This document shows positions 7,931-17,500 of a stretch of 48,856 nucleotides of DNA, piece after piece; position 1 is the first letter of the stretch; each line of letters starts with the position of its first letter. The stretch is from a virus: positions 1 through 48,856 of IMG/VR virus record IMGVR_UViG_3300029319_008427; one strand, 5' to 3'. The position numbers and the translations under genes are program-made. Below the pieces are notes generated by a model. It was not told the DNA's origin, did no database searches, and saw nothing but the letters and a program-made list of their open reading frames with translations.

Positions 7931-8325
7931 GCAGAAGAGCTATGTTTATTGGACGATGGCAACCATTCCACAACGGACATAAATGGTTAATGTCTCAAAA
8001 GCTAGATGAGGGTTTGCCAATTTTGATCTGTGTTAGGGACATCCCACCAGATGAAAAGAATCCATTCACTACTGAGCAGACAGTGAAAATGCTAGAAAAA
8101 GCATATGAAGACGATGATGTTATTGTTATGGCCATTCCAGATATTGACTCTGTAAACTATGGTCGAGGTGTTGGGTACGGTATCATTGAGCATGTCCCGC
8201 CTAAAGACATTGGGTTTATATCGGCAACTGATATCAGAAACAAGATCAAAGATGGTGATAATTCATGGAAGCAGAACGTTGATGAAAAAATCCACGACCT
8301 TGTAGTGAAATATCTTAGCGAGTAA
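7927..8325 (+). CDS. Short HxGH nucleotidyltransferase (NMNAT / cytidylyltransferase-like)
   Basis: A 132-residue protein with GRWQPFHNGH at residues 9-18 (the HxGH nucleotide-binding motif) and ISATDIR at 98-104 (the ISxTxxR motif), the two signatures of the nucleotidyltransferase superfamily that includes NMN adenylyltransferase, phosphopantetheine adenylyltransferase and ATP sulfurylase. At 132 residues it is close to the minimum for the fold. ATGA overlap with the APS kinase suggests a linked step. It might be an NMN adenylyltransferase for NAD, a cytidylyltransferase for a sugar, or a minimal enzyme making APS; the last is speculation from context only. The fold assignment is strong, the substrate is open. 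Confidence 0.8.
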   Translation: MSRRAMFIGRWQPFHNGHKWLMSQKLDEGLPILICVRDIPPDEKNPFTTEQTVKMLEKAYEDDDVIVMAIPDIDSVNYGRGVGYGIIEHVPPKDIGFISATDIRNKIKDGDNSWKQNVDEKIHDLVVKYLSE

Positions 8326-8327
8326 GA

Positions 8328-9314
8328 ATGTTATTAATAACATACGGCACAAGACCAGAGTACATTAAAGTGCTTCCTGTGATTAATGAAATGAAAAAAC
8401 GGCAAATGCCGTATAAGACTTTCTTTACGGGGCAGCATACTGACTTACTTAGCAAGGCAGAAAAACCAGACCACATCTTATCAATTGAAGATGGACCTAA
8501 CAGGCTAGACTCTATTGTGCAATCAATATTAAACAAAGAAGAAATATTTGACGATATAAGGTGTGTGATGGTACAAGGTGATACGTCATCTGCTTTTGCT
8601 ACAGCCTTGGCAGCCTTTCATAGAAAGATACCAGTAGCACACTTAGAGGCAGGACTTAGGACATATGATAAATACAGTCCTTACCCAGAGGAGTTTAATA
8701 GGTGTGCTATTTCAGCATTAGCTGAGATACACCTTTGCCCAACAACTACATCAGCATCTAACCTTGAAAAGGAAGGACGCAAGAATGTTCATGTAGTTGG
8801 TAATACGGTGTTGGATAATTTACTTGATGTTGAAACCACTGAAACTAATAAAGTTATTGTAACTCTTCATCGGCGAGAAAAACATGATAAAATAAAAGAT
8901 TGGTTCCTTACAGTCAACCAACTAGCAACCAGATATAATGATTTAGAATTTGTGTTGCCAATACACCCTAACCCTGCGGTCAAAAAACATCAGCACTTAT
9001 TATCTAACGTTACAGTTGTAGATCCTATGGAGCATAATCAATTCATATCAGAGTTGGCAGCATGTAAATATATTATTACAGACAGCGGTGGTGTACAGGA
9101 AGAGGCAGCCTTCCTTAAGAAGCCCTGTATTGTGTGTCGAGATTTTACGGAAAGAGTAGAAGGACTAGGGACCTTCTCAGTATTATGTGCGTCGCCAAAA
9201 GAACTGTTTGGCTTAGTAGATTGGGCCACGGGGATTAACCTAGATTATAAACAATGTCCCTATGGTGATGGAAGATCATCACAATATATTTGTGATTTAC
9301 TAAACAATATTTAA
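8328..9314 (+). CDS. wecB: UDP-N-acetylglucosamine 2-epimerase (non-hydrolysing type)
   Basis: A 328-residue GT-B-fold protein with TYGTRPE near the N terminus, MVQGDTSSAFA, HLEAGLRT, PEEFNR, TLHRREKHD and ITDSGGVQEEA, all family motifs of WecB, which converts UDP-GlcNAc to UDP-ManNAc. It is somewhat shorter than bacterial WecB (about 375), mostly through loops and a short C terminus. It begins three bases after the previous stop and is the last gene of the glycan cassette. UDP-ManNAc would be a precursor for surface polysaccharides. Confidence in family is high, and in the exact product moderate. Confidence 0.88.
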   Translation: MLLITYGTRPEYIKVLPVINEMKKRQMPYKTFFTGQHTDLLSKAEKPDHILSIEDGPNRLDSIVQSILNKEEIFDDIRCVMVQGDTSSAFATALAAFHRKIPVAHLEAGLRTYDKYSPYPEEFNRCAISALAEIHLCPTTTSASNLEKEGRKNVHVVGNTVLDNLLDVETTETNKVIVTLHRREKHDKIKDWFLTVNQLATRYNDLEFVLPIHPNPAVKKHQHLLSNVTVVDPMEHNQFISELAACKYIITDSGGVQEEAAFLKKPCIVCRDFTERVEGLGTFSVLCASPKELFGLVDWATGINLDYKQCPYGDGRSSQYICDLLNNI

Positions 9315-9318
9315 CAAC

Positions 9319-9347
9319 TTGACAAAAGTATTATATTATCTTATAGT
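9319..9347 (+). promoter_or_regulatory. Sigma70-like promoter before the small-gene / gp55 block
   Basis: TTGACA at 9319-9324 and TATAGT at 9342-9347 are separated by exactly 17 bases, a near-consensus host sigma70 promoter. It lies in one of the only two gaps of about 66 bases in the window. Transcription would start near 9354 and run into the gene at 9381, which has a strong GGGAGGAG Shine-Dalgarno ending at about 9374. It probably gives host-polymerase (early or middle) expression of the block containing the gp55 sigma factor. No terminator hairpin is visible upstream. Confidence 0.6.
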
Positions 9348-9380
9348 TGAAATAAAACCCTATTATGGGAGGAGAATAAA

Positions 9381-9596
9381 ATGAAACTAAGTAATCAAGC
9401 AATGGGTGCCATTATGATGGCTCTACAAAATAGTCTAATGGAACAAACAGATATTGTTCCTGTTTTGCAATCTTTTGAATTTGTAAAATCACCCGACACA
9501 AAACGATGGGGAACTAAGAGTGGCGAATTGGTTGTAGAGAATCCACCTACAGTCAAAGCTGCTGAGACAAACACAAGAGTATTTGAAACTGAATAA
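9381..9596 (+). CDS. Small conserved phage protein of unknown function
   Basis: A 71-residue protein beginning with a helical stretch (MKLSNQAMGAIMMALQNSLM) and containing DIVPVLQSFEF, then GELVVENPP. It resembles short proteins that I recall from marine T4-like phages next to gp55, with the 'ALQNSLMEQTDIVPVL' pattern, but no function is known to me. There is no membrane segment or cysteine. The start has a very strong Shine-Dalgarno (GGGAGGAG) and a sigma70-like promoter just upstream, so it should be well expressed. It overlaps the next gene by one base (TAATG). Confidence 0.7.
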   Translation: MKLSNQAMGAIMMALQNSLMEQTDIVPVLQSFEFVKSPDTKRWGTKSGELVVENPPTVKAAETNTRVFETE

Positions 9597-9850
9597 TGCC
9601 AAGGTATTCTTACGAGTGTCACTCTTGCAATCAAAGTTTTGATGCTATGCATCACCACGAAGAGACGCTAACAGAGTGCAGAATATGTAAGGATACTAAT
9701 ATTGAAAGAGTCATTAGTAAGGTGTTTATTCACAAAAAAACAAATGCAAAGCAAAAAGCTGGAACTACAATAAAAGAAACAATTTCTGAAACTATAGAAG
9801 AAATGAAAAGATACAAAAAACAATCCACTGAAGAGAGAGATGTAAAATGA
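9596..9850 (+). CDS. FmdB-type zinc-ribbon protein
   Basis: An 84-residue protein starting MPRYSYECHSCNQSF with a second pair of cysteines at 28 and 31 (C8-x2-C11 ... C28-x2-C31), the zinc-ribbon pattern of the FmdB/CxxC_CxxC_SSSS family. The C-terminal half is a Lys/Glu-rich helix (residues about 55-84). Such proteins are frequent in phages and usually called regulatory, but the role is not established. It starts at TAATG and ends at ATGA, so it is translationally coupled on both sides. Confidence 0.75.
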   Translation: MPRYSYECHSCNQSFDAMHHHEETLTECRICKDTNIERVISKVFIHKKTNAKQKAGTTIKETISETIEEMKRYKKQSTEERDVK

Positions 9851-10146
9851 TTGGCTGGACTTTGCTAATACTACATCTTTTATTAGACATAGCTGTGGTT
9901 TGGTACATACGGGAAATGCTAATCAGATTCAATTTACTGTCGCAAGGATTTACTGATATAAATGAAGTATTAGACGAATACACTGATCACGTTAAAAGGG
10001 TTAGTGAAATGGAAGCATATTTTGGTGATGAGGTAATTCTTAATCTTCTTCGACACTCCGTTGACACGAGAGAGTATTTGGACGAGTTTAGGGTATTGTT
10101 TTCCTTAGACGAAGAAGGGGTACAGGATGCGGAAGCCGAGGAGTAA
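9847..10146 (+). CDS. Small single-pass membrane protein, unknown function
   Basis: A 99-residue protein with one N-terminal hydrophobic segment (about residues 3-20, IGWTLLILHLLLDIAVVW), then a soluble, acidic part with a coiled-coil-like stretch. A signal anchor topology, N terminus in or near the cytoplasm, is likely. I recall similar proteins upstream of gp55 in marine T4-like phages but know of no function. The start shares ATGA with the upstream gene, and its last 20 bases overlap the sigma factor gene. Confidence 0.65.
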   Translation: MIGWTLLILHLLLDIAVVWYIREMLIRFNLLSQGFTDINEVLDEYTDHVKRVSEMEAYFGDEVILNLLRHSVDTREYLDEFRVLFSLDEEGVQDAEAEE

Positions 10147-10819
10147 GAGTAAGAAAAATCATTATTTTACCAAAGACACAGAAATGGCAATTGTAGAATA
10201 TGCCAGAACTGATGATATAAACCTAAGAACCAAGTTATATATTGAACACATTCAACCAGCTTTTAATGAGTTGGTAGACAAAATTGTATACACATATAAA
10301 TTTACATCTTTACAAAATGTAGACCATCACAAAGAAGACTGCAAGGTATGGCTCACCACTATTCTGGATAAATACAATCCAGACCGTGGGACAAAAGCCT
10401 TTTCTTATTTTTCGGTAGTAACAAAAAACTGGTTTACACACAAAGCTAAAAAACAGACAAAGAAAAACAAAAGAGAAATTGAGTTTGGCTCTGTAATAAA
10501 AGAGATTGATATAATCAATAACAAAGATGAAGATTCAATCGAGAGCAGCCTGGAAGATCAACAATTTTGGGCCTTTTTGTTGACGGAAGTTAGTAAGTGG
10601 GGAGAGGAAGATCTAAGAGAGAATGAAAGAAAAGTGCTTGATGCCATACAGACCCTGATGAACAACATCGAGCAAATCGAGATTTTTAATAAAAAAGCTA
10701 TTTACTTATACATGAGAGAAATCACTGGACTGAACACAAAACAGATAGTGAGTAGTTTGAAAAGGTTGCGACAAAAGTACGCTGACTTTAGAAAACGGTG
10801 GATCGAAGGTGAGGTATAA
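10127..10819 (+). CDS. 55: Late-transcription sigma factor, gp55-like
   Basis: A 230-residue protein. After a basic N terminus comes HYFTKDTEMAIVEYARTDD, then LRTKLYIEHIQPAFNELVDKIVYTYKF and GTKAFSYFSVVTKNWF, the sigma-2-like core seen in gp55 of marine T4-like phages. A C-terminal helical part follows (ITGLNTKQIVSSLKRLRQK), possibly a minimal DNA-binding region. gp55 replaces host sigma on RNA polymerase and recognises an 8-base -10 element (TATAAATA in T4, NATAAATA in cyanophages). The end lacks the T4 gp55 sliding-clamp epitope (LDFLY). The start overlaps the previous gene by 20 bases with weak ribosome binding, so coupling is likely. Confidence 0.8.
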   Translation: MRKPRSKSKKNHYFTKDTEMAIVEYARTDDINLRTKLYIEHIQPAFNELVDKIVYTYKFTSLQNVDHHKEDCKVWLTTILDKYNPDRGTKAFSYFSVVTKNWFTHKAKKQTKKNKREIEFGSVIKEIDIINNKDEDSIESSLEDQQFWAFLLTEVSKWGEEDLRENERKVLDAIQTLMNNIEQIEIFNKKAIYLYMREITGLNTKQIVSSLKRLRQKYADFRKRWIEGEV

Positions 10820-10823
10820 ATGA

Positions 10824-11117
10824 ATGGCACAAGAATTAGACGTATTAATAACTAAAGCTCTTCTTAATATTGAGCAAGATAGAAGTACAACAGAAGAACT
10901 CCTAGAAGAGTTGAAAGATTATCTTTCTACCTCGAAAGAAAGATATGCAGAATCTGGCACAGTTGCAGCCAAATTGGTAGAAACCCTGCAAAGGTCAAAC
11001 GAACAACTGGTTAAGCTTGCAGCAATAGTTCATAAAAAAGAATCAGCCAACAAGAGTCAGTCTCTTACAGAGGCAGATAAGGACGATCTATTTGATCTGA
11101 TCCAAGGGCAAAAATAA
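10824..11117 (+). CDS. Small helical protein after gp55, unknown function
   Basis: A 97-residue, almost fully helical, charged protein with coiled-coil character (residues about 20-75) and an acidic-hydrophobic end, ADKDDLFDLIQGQK. It starts five bases after gp55 stops; GAGGT at 10811 is its Shine-Dalgarno. The DDLFDLI end recalls the clamp-binding C termini of T4 gp55 and gp33 (LDFLY, LDFLL), so a role as a late-transcription co-activator is possible, but that is only an inference from position and a short motif. A baseplate-assembly role is also possible because the hub gene begins directly at its stop. Confidence 0.6.
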   Translation: MAQELDVLITKALLNIEQDRSTTEELLEELKDYLSTSKERYAESGTVAAKLVETLQRSNEQLVKLAAIVHKKESANKSQSLTEADKDDLFDLIQGQK

Positions 11118-13571
11118 ATGTCCATTGAAAATAAGACTGAGAAACCAACAATATTAGAACTCTTCCAGAAAATGCATGAAGAGAAGAGTCACTCAACAGA
11201 GTCGTATAGTCTTACCCAGCCCAAAAACCCAACTGAGACCATCAAGGAGATGACGCAAGAGAGATTTTCAAATGATGTACATGCGGGTAAGACGTGGTTT
11301 CCAGCGATGGTAGTACATAATCTTGAATCTAAGGTCAGAGAAGCAAGTATAGGAGATCGAACTCTAGTTGGCGGACATGCATTGGCATATTCAGCAACAG
11401 GAAACAAAGCCATAACAGTTCGCTGTTTAGTGCCCGAAAACACTTTACGTCACCCAACTACTTATGACGATCCAATCCTTAGAAGTTATCCCAAATTTAC
11501 TTGTGATCTAAACACGCTTAAATCTATTCCACCTGTAGGTTCTATTTTGATGGTGATGTGGAATAATAAAAACATTAGAAAAGGCGGTATCATATTAGGC
11601 TATGCTCTTGGTGGCCAAAAGCAGCAAGATGATTTTACAATTTTTGCAGCACCAGATGGCTGCGGCGACGTTGTACCTAACAAAATGAAAACCACTCACG
11701 CAGTAGGAGAAAGCCTGCCAGCGGAAAACAGAGCAACAGCTACAGAGATAAAAGTTGATAATGTAGTTACTGACGAAAAAGAAGTAGAGGATGTATTTGG
11801 GTTTGCTGCACCTAATTCAACGTGGGTTGTTACGGGTTCTGCCCCACCAGGCTCTGTTGTGCCCCCCGTGGCAGAGACAAAGAAAAACCCTGAAACACCC
11901 GCCGAGGTTCCAAACATAGTAACTCCGCCCGAGGAGCCACCACCAGAGAAGATAGTCTGTAATACAAGTTATACATTGGGCGAGACAACAGAGGGAACCA
12001 ATGGACAAACTGAACCAGCAGCAGTCCCGCCTAAATCTGTATCACCTCCTGAAGACGTAGCGGATAAAGATTGTAATATTTATCGCATAGCAGAAGAAAC
12101 TAAGATGCCACCAAGATTAGTAAAAGCTTTTACAATGATAGAGAGCGGCAGATTAGGAGCCCGTGCTATGCGATTTGAAGCACACATATTTTTAGGCGTC
12201 GCATCCCTAAGCAACATAGTATACCCTAAAAGAAGAAAAGGGAGACCAGACCTTAGAGGTAAAATATCGTATACCCCCAGGGGACCAAGAGGAACTCCTA
12301 GTTGGTTTATTTCTAGGCTTCACAAAGAATCCAATAGGGCAGCTTTCCGCAAAGCTTATAAGCTCGATAAAAAAATAGCGATACAATCTACCTCATTTGG
12401 AGTATTTCAGGTTATGGGTCATGTACTTCTTAGGATATATGGGAACCGTGGACGAGATCCTGACAGAGCTTTGCAGGCATACAATAGCGATCCACAAAAA
12501 GTCTCTGACGATTTATTTATTGCCTGGTATAGTAAAAAGGTAGATTTCAAACGTGCTGTTGAGGCGTCGGTAAAGACGGGAAAATATGATTGGCAGCGCC
12601 TTGCAAAAACATATAACGGCTCTACTACACCACTTTCAAACAAAAGAAGTTACGCTGCTAAATTAAAAAGAGCTTATGAAAGCCTTGAGGGAGTAGAGAC
12701 ATTTTGCAGCGATGGGGTGCCAAGTAACAACCCTAGGCCGCCAAAAGAACCAGAACAGGAGCCAATAACACTTACTTCATGGGTTAGGGGCAGAAACAAA
12801 GGAGAGATACCAGCCTATGAGGTAATAAAAGATGGACCAACCAAGGGAGCCCGAGGTAAAAAAGGCTTGCTAGCAAAAAAACTTGAAGAACCAATTAATA
12901 AAATGAAAGAAGCTTATAAAAAAGAAGTACCAGGCGGACCACCTTTGCAGATCAACTCTGTGTATCGTTCTTATAATGCACAACTTAATGAAAGAAGAGC
13001 CGCACTTCGTCCAGAGCATAGAGCAGAATACGCTCGCCTTGGTGGGCGAGGTAATCCAGATGCTGAGAAATGGCTAGCTACCAGAAGTCCGCAGTTGAAA
13101 TATTTTAGGATAAATGTTGCTGCGCCTGGATACTCAAATCACAATTCGGGCATCGCCGTTGACTTCAATACTAATGCTGGTGGTGGACTCCCTTCTACCA
13201 AAAAAGCTCCCCTCCCTTATGATCAGGACCGATTTTACGATAAGCGCACAAAAAATCCTCGATATAGAGGCAAGCCTGCTCATAATATACCTGGCTTACC
13301 AAACTCAACAGTTCAGCCGCACAAATGGTTACACGACAACGCACATAGGTTTGGCTTCATAAGAACCGTTAAGGGCGAAAGATGGCATTATGTTTATGTT
13401 GGTTCTAGTGCGACAAGAAGAAGATACTCAAGAGTTAAAAAAACTCACGGCAGTAATGATGGGTTAGCAGGGCACATACCAGCAAAAGAAGCCGCCCGAA
13501 GAAGGCGAGCTACGCAAGCAGCGAGGAGAGGTGCATCCGTCGGCGGAGGCCCTGTGATGACGGAAGGATAA
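11118..13571 (+). CDS. 5: gp5-like baseplate hub with muramidase and VanY-type peptidase domains
   Basis: An 817-residue protein with three parts. Residues about 50-175 form an OB-like domain (WFPAMVVHN ... PPVGSILMVMWNN ... GGIILGYALGG), as in T4 gp5. After a Pro-rich linker (about 215-315), residues about 318-527 match an N-acetylmuramidase domain: IESG with E342, MRFEAHIF with E354, SFGVFQVMG, and AYNS..K. Residues about 550-760 match D-alanyl-D-alanine carboxypeptidase (VanY type): NSVYRSY, HNSGIAVDFN, and ERWHYVY (zinc ligands and catalytic acid). It would sit at the central spike and cut both glycan and peptide links during entry. The C terminus is Arg-rich. The start abuts the previous stop. 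Confidence 0.8.
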   Translation: MSIENKTEKPTILELFQKMHEEKSHSTESYSLTQPKNPTETIKEMTQERFSNDVHAGKTWFPAMVVHNLESKVREASIGDRTLVGGHALAYSATGNKAITVRCLVPENTLRHPTTYDDPILRSYPKFTCDLNTLKSIPPVGSILMVMWNNKNIRKGGIILGYALGGQKQQDDFTIFAAPDGCGDVVPNKMKTTHAVGESLPAENRATATEIKVDNVVTDEKEVEDVFGFAAPNSTWVVTGSAPPGSVVPPVAETKKNPETPAEVPNIVTPPEEPPPEKIVCNTSYTLGETTEGTNGQTEPAAVPPKSVSPPEDVADKDCNIYRIAEETKMPPRLVKAFTMIESGRLGARAMRFEAHIFLGVASLSNIVYPKRRKGRPDLRGKISYTPRGPRGTPSWFISRLHKESNRAAFRKAYKLDKKIAIQSTSFGVFQVMGHVLLRIYGNRGRDPDRALQAYNSDPQKVSDDLFIAWYSKKVDFKRAVEASVKTGKYDWQRLAKTYNGSTTPLSNKRSYAAKLKRAYESLEGVETFCSDGVPSNNPRPPKEPEQEPITLTSWVRGRNKGEIPAYEVIKDGPTKGARGKKGLLAKKLEEPINKMKEAYKKEVPGGPPLQINSVYRSYNAQLNERRAALRPEHRAEYARLGGRGNPDAEKWLATRSPQLKYFRINVAAPGYSNHNSGIAVDFNTNAGGGLPSTKKAPLPYDQDRFYDKRTKNPRYRGKPAHNIPGLPNSTVQPHKWLHDNAHRFGFIRTVKGERWHYVYVGSSATRRRYSRVKKTHGSNDGLAGHIPAKEAARRRRATQAARRGASVGGGPVMTEG

Positions 13572-13574
13572 AAT

Positions 13575-14492
13575 ATGAGTGGTGGCACAAAAATAAAAGC
13601 AGTTGACCAAAGTGGGGTATCCCGCAACCGTATGCGTGTTAAAGAAGGCCCAGGTGATAAATCTACGGGCGCTTCAAACGGCAGAATTGTTGAGCCGCAT
13701 GGAAATTACAAACAAGCACCGTCTGAAGTGATTCTCCAAGGAGAGAATAATAACTTTATAATATTAGGTAGAGATAGACCATCTGACTTTAATAGTGGCT
13801 ATGGCGGCAAAGGTCACACTCACACATCAACTATTAGATTCATTGCAGGACTGCATGGCAGAAAAGTAAAAGAAGAGAAATTAATAAAAGAAAAGCCTAA
13901 TCTTCAGGTCGAGCAGTTATTCCTAAATCCTGATCCTATCCTAGACGCTGCCACGATATACTTGTCACAAAAGACAGATATTGACAAAAACTTTCATATT
14001 AATCAAGGTGGTCGTTATGGCGCACCTAAAGGTAGGTCAGCGTTCTTAGCTAAGGCAGATTGTATTAGGCTTGTTGGGCGTGAGGGTGTTAAGATTGTCA
14101 CAGGAATCGACAAAAAGAATTCATTACTTAAACCATTAACACGACCCGTTGGTATTGAATTGATAGCTAACAATGATACATCTGACATGCAACCTATAGC
14201 AAAAGGTAAAAGCGTTGTCAAGGCATTTGAAGAAGTTGCGGAAATGTTGCAACAACTTAGTATGATTGTAGAAAAACAAGGTATTGCCATTAACGCTTTG
14301 GCTGCTTCTGCTGTGGTACCATGGCCAGCCAATATTGGCACTCTACCTGTGGGCGCTGCAACTGCTATAACCTTTAACACACTGTCTTTGTCTTTTATTG
14401 CAACCTATCAGGCTAATTTAGCTAACTTCAAAGAGTTGAGACTAAAATACGATAAAAACAGATTATACAGTAGATATAATATGACCAACTAG
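13575..14492 (+). CDS. Baseplate/spike-associated structural protein
   Basis: A 305-residue protein right after the hub gene. It has ATIYLSQKTDIDKNF and a repeated-strand section AFLAKADCIRLVGREGVKIVTG, the sort of short beta pattern found in spike and gp5-associated proteins of T4-like phages, and the tract GHTHTSTIRF. The C-terminal third is Ala-rich and hydrophobic (residues about 240-285), which might be a helical bundle. No enzymatic motif is seen. Context (hub upstream, wedge genes downstream) supports a virion role; a more exact name is not possible. Confidence 0.55.
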   Translation: MSGGTKIKAVDQSGVSRNRMRVKEGPGDKSTGASNGRIVEPHGNYKQAPSEVILQGENNNFIILGRDRPSDFNSGYGGKGHTHTSTIRFIAGLHGRKVKEEKLIKEKPNLQVEQLFLNPDPILDAATIYLSQKTDIDKNFHINQGGRYGAPKGRSAFLAKADCIRLVGREGVKIVTGIDKKNSLLKPLTRPVGIELIANNDTSDMQPIAKGKSVVKAFEEVAEMLQQLSMIVEKQGIAINALAASAVVPWPANIGTLPVGAATAITFNTLSLSFIATYQANLANFKELRLKYDKNRLYSRYNMTN

Positions 14493-14502
14493 GAAAACAA
14501 GC

Positions 14503-17500
14503 ATGTCGCACAGTTTTGATGATCTATACAATTTATACAATAACCAGCCAGAAGGTGCCGATGCTGAAATTCAGTATTTCCGAGATAATGGGATTAGGCA
14601 AATAAATTTTCAACGAGTTGGTGATCGTGGCACCATTGTAATGGAAGATGCTCAAGGAGTAGTACATCAAGCTGAAGGGCAAATCCCTCAATCTGAAGAA
14701 GCCCAACCAATCCCCGAGGACGACTTAGGGTATGACCCCAGGATTACTTCTGAGCCGTTATCTAAAGAAGAGAGATCGCTTATAGATCCTAACCCTGATA
14801 CATCTTTCTTTGTAAGCATTAGTGCATTTCATGGTAGCGGCATCCCACAGAATTTATTTAATGAATTGGAAATAGATAATCAAGGTAATTGGTTTAACAC
14901 ATATCGAGAAAGCTTGAGGTTTCGGTATAATCCTCCAAGCGAGAGCATAAATGACCCGACCTCCCCCGAAGATCTCCGACGCATAATAGAGACATCAAAA
15001 ATAAAGTTTAAATATAGATTTATTAAACAAAATGCTATAAAGCTAAAAAAGCTAGAGTTTCCATTTAATGTTAAAACCAGAGCAGCAAATGCAAATCCTA
15101 GAAACTTTAGACAGCCAGCAGTTCAAGTTGGCTTTACTATATTGGATGCAATTTATTTTGCAACCTTGCACCCGCACATAATAGCTGGACTTAGACTTAC
15201 TGGAGGATCTGCTAGGTTTCCCAGATATAGTTTTTTGTATTTGGAAAACATGGCTAATGATGATGCCCCTGGTACAGCTATGGCTCGTGAAGTTATGGTC
15301 AATCGAGGCATGTTTGTGCAAACAGCAACAGCGCCAACAAGAAAACCGATTGTACCCACTACTGCACAGACAACACTAACTAAGCCCGAAGAAAAAGAAA
15401 TAAAGGCTATTAGTGATGCAATTATATCAAAGAAAAGAGACGAAGATAGAGCCGCAGCAGAAAGGGAAACAGGGACAACAAGAAATGCCATTGCCCAACT
15501 CGACCAGACAAAACCTCTTGGAAGAGAAATATTGTTTAGAGGGGATCTCCAAGCAAACCCACGAGTATGGGTGTCACAGCTTCCAACAGCCACATCGCAA
15601 GAAGATATTTCACAAGTAGGGAATATCGTTGCTAGTCATCTTAATAGGATCACACAAGAAGCAGGTGATGATGGGTTGATTGATGAGGCTCGTCAAAACA
15701 TCTGGGCTAACGTTGATGAGTATATGGGAGATTTTTATGATACTACATCAGATCCAGAAAAAAACAAACTTGACTACGAAATAAAAAGATCTGGTCGTTA
15801 TGTTTTTATACAGAAATTATTAAAGACGCCATCTCCGTCGGTATCGGCAGAGGACCAGCAATCAGATGAAGCAGCTATAGCATCGGCCAATAGGTCTTCT
15901 GAATCTTACAACTTTGATGATTGGACCACTAATGCTCCTCCTGATAGAGGCTCTGTGGTGTGTTATTTAAACACTAGGTACCCTGAGAGTCTATCTCCCG
16001 AGGGTCAGTCATCATATTTTGCAGTGATGCGTGCACCAGTAGGAGTAGATACTCAGGAACAATACTCGACACAGGCTGCCACCCTTCGTAACCTAATGTA
16101 CCAGGCATTGTGTAAAAATTATGGAAAACCAGTAACAGATATACCATCAGAAATTAGGTATGAGCAGAAACCATTCTTTTACCCTCGTCCTAACGCAGCG
16201 CCTCTCGTTGTTCTTATTATTAGGAAAGAAGAATTTGATGACATAGCTGCCTTTGGGAATATTAAGTCTGACTTAGACGATCTTACTTTGCAGAAAACCA
16301 TTTTAGCTAGTCAACTAAGATCAATAAAAAACATTTCTTTTGATTTGCAAACCATGGACGTTTTGTATAAAAGGGTTGCCAAAACAGTCGATAGATACGC
16401 CAGGATAGTCAGAAGACAGGGGCTAAGACAGTCGGACATTGGCGTTAACTTGAAAAAGGTAAAGAACCTTTTAGAACAATTCCCAGACAGGATTAGGAGA
16501 GCATTAACATATAATGGTGTTTTTCCTGAACCTTCGGATCAGATAGAGATGGGGTTTACAAATGAATTTGAGCCACTTCACATAATTCATAAATCAAAAA
16601 TGTATTTTGGTGGCTTTAAAAGAGCAACCATTCCAAACGAATTAGCAAAACTGAACAATATGCCTGATGGTCCTATGTTGACAGACGAGGAAGTTGCAGG
16701 GCTACAAAATCAACCTGATGTAATGCAATTCCCCAGTCAGCTAAGGTCAGAAGAAAACTTTTTTGGACCATACGGAAAAACTCATTTTGGTTATGTTTTT
16801 TATGTTTTAGATATTGATAAGCCAGAGTATGCGAGCCAGGAAGTTCCATGGGTTGACTTTGTGAGAGAATTCACATACCCGCCACCACAAATTAAACCAA
16901 CCACTGTCAACAATAAACCAAAATTATCTGATGACGAAGATGACGATTTACCAACCCTTGACCTCACAGCCGATGCTACTGAAATTGAAGGCGATGATCT
17001 TATTTCTGGAACTGAGGTAGCATATGTTGACAAAGCACAAACACCAGACACTAAGCAAAGAGTTACAACAGCAAGTCAAGAAGCTATTAGCGCAGCACGT
17101 CAGCCATCCTTTTTAGAAAAAAAGAAAAAGCTTGAAACAAAAGCAAAGAACTTTGAACCTTTAGTGGAAGATGCAATTATGAATTGCGGTAATCTTCCAA
17201 ATTTATTAGATCAAATAAAAGAGTTAAATGATTTGTTTGATTTAGTTCTAGATGGTATATCATTAGACGAATTGTTTGCTGCGCTAAGAGATTCATTATT
17301 ACAAGATCTGCAAAAACTTTTTGCAATGAAAGATTTAGCAGAGGGGTATACCCCTGATATCATATCTGGCGCTACTGCACCAGGCGGACCAGGCGTTGGG
17401 CCAGGAGCAGGTGCTGGCGGCTTATCAGAGGATGTTCTGACCGCAAGAGCCGCTAAGTTAGTTTGCTCTCCTTCATCGCAATTTAATGATTTCCTACAAA

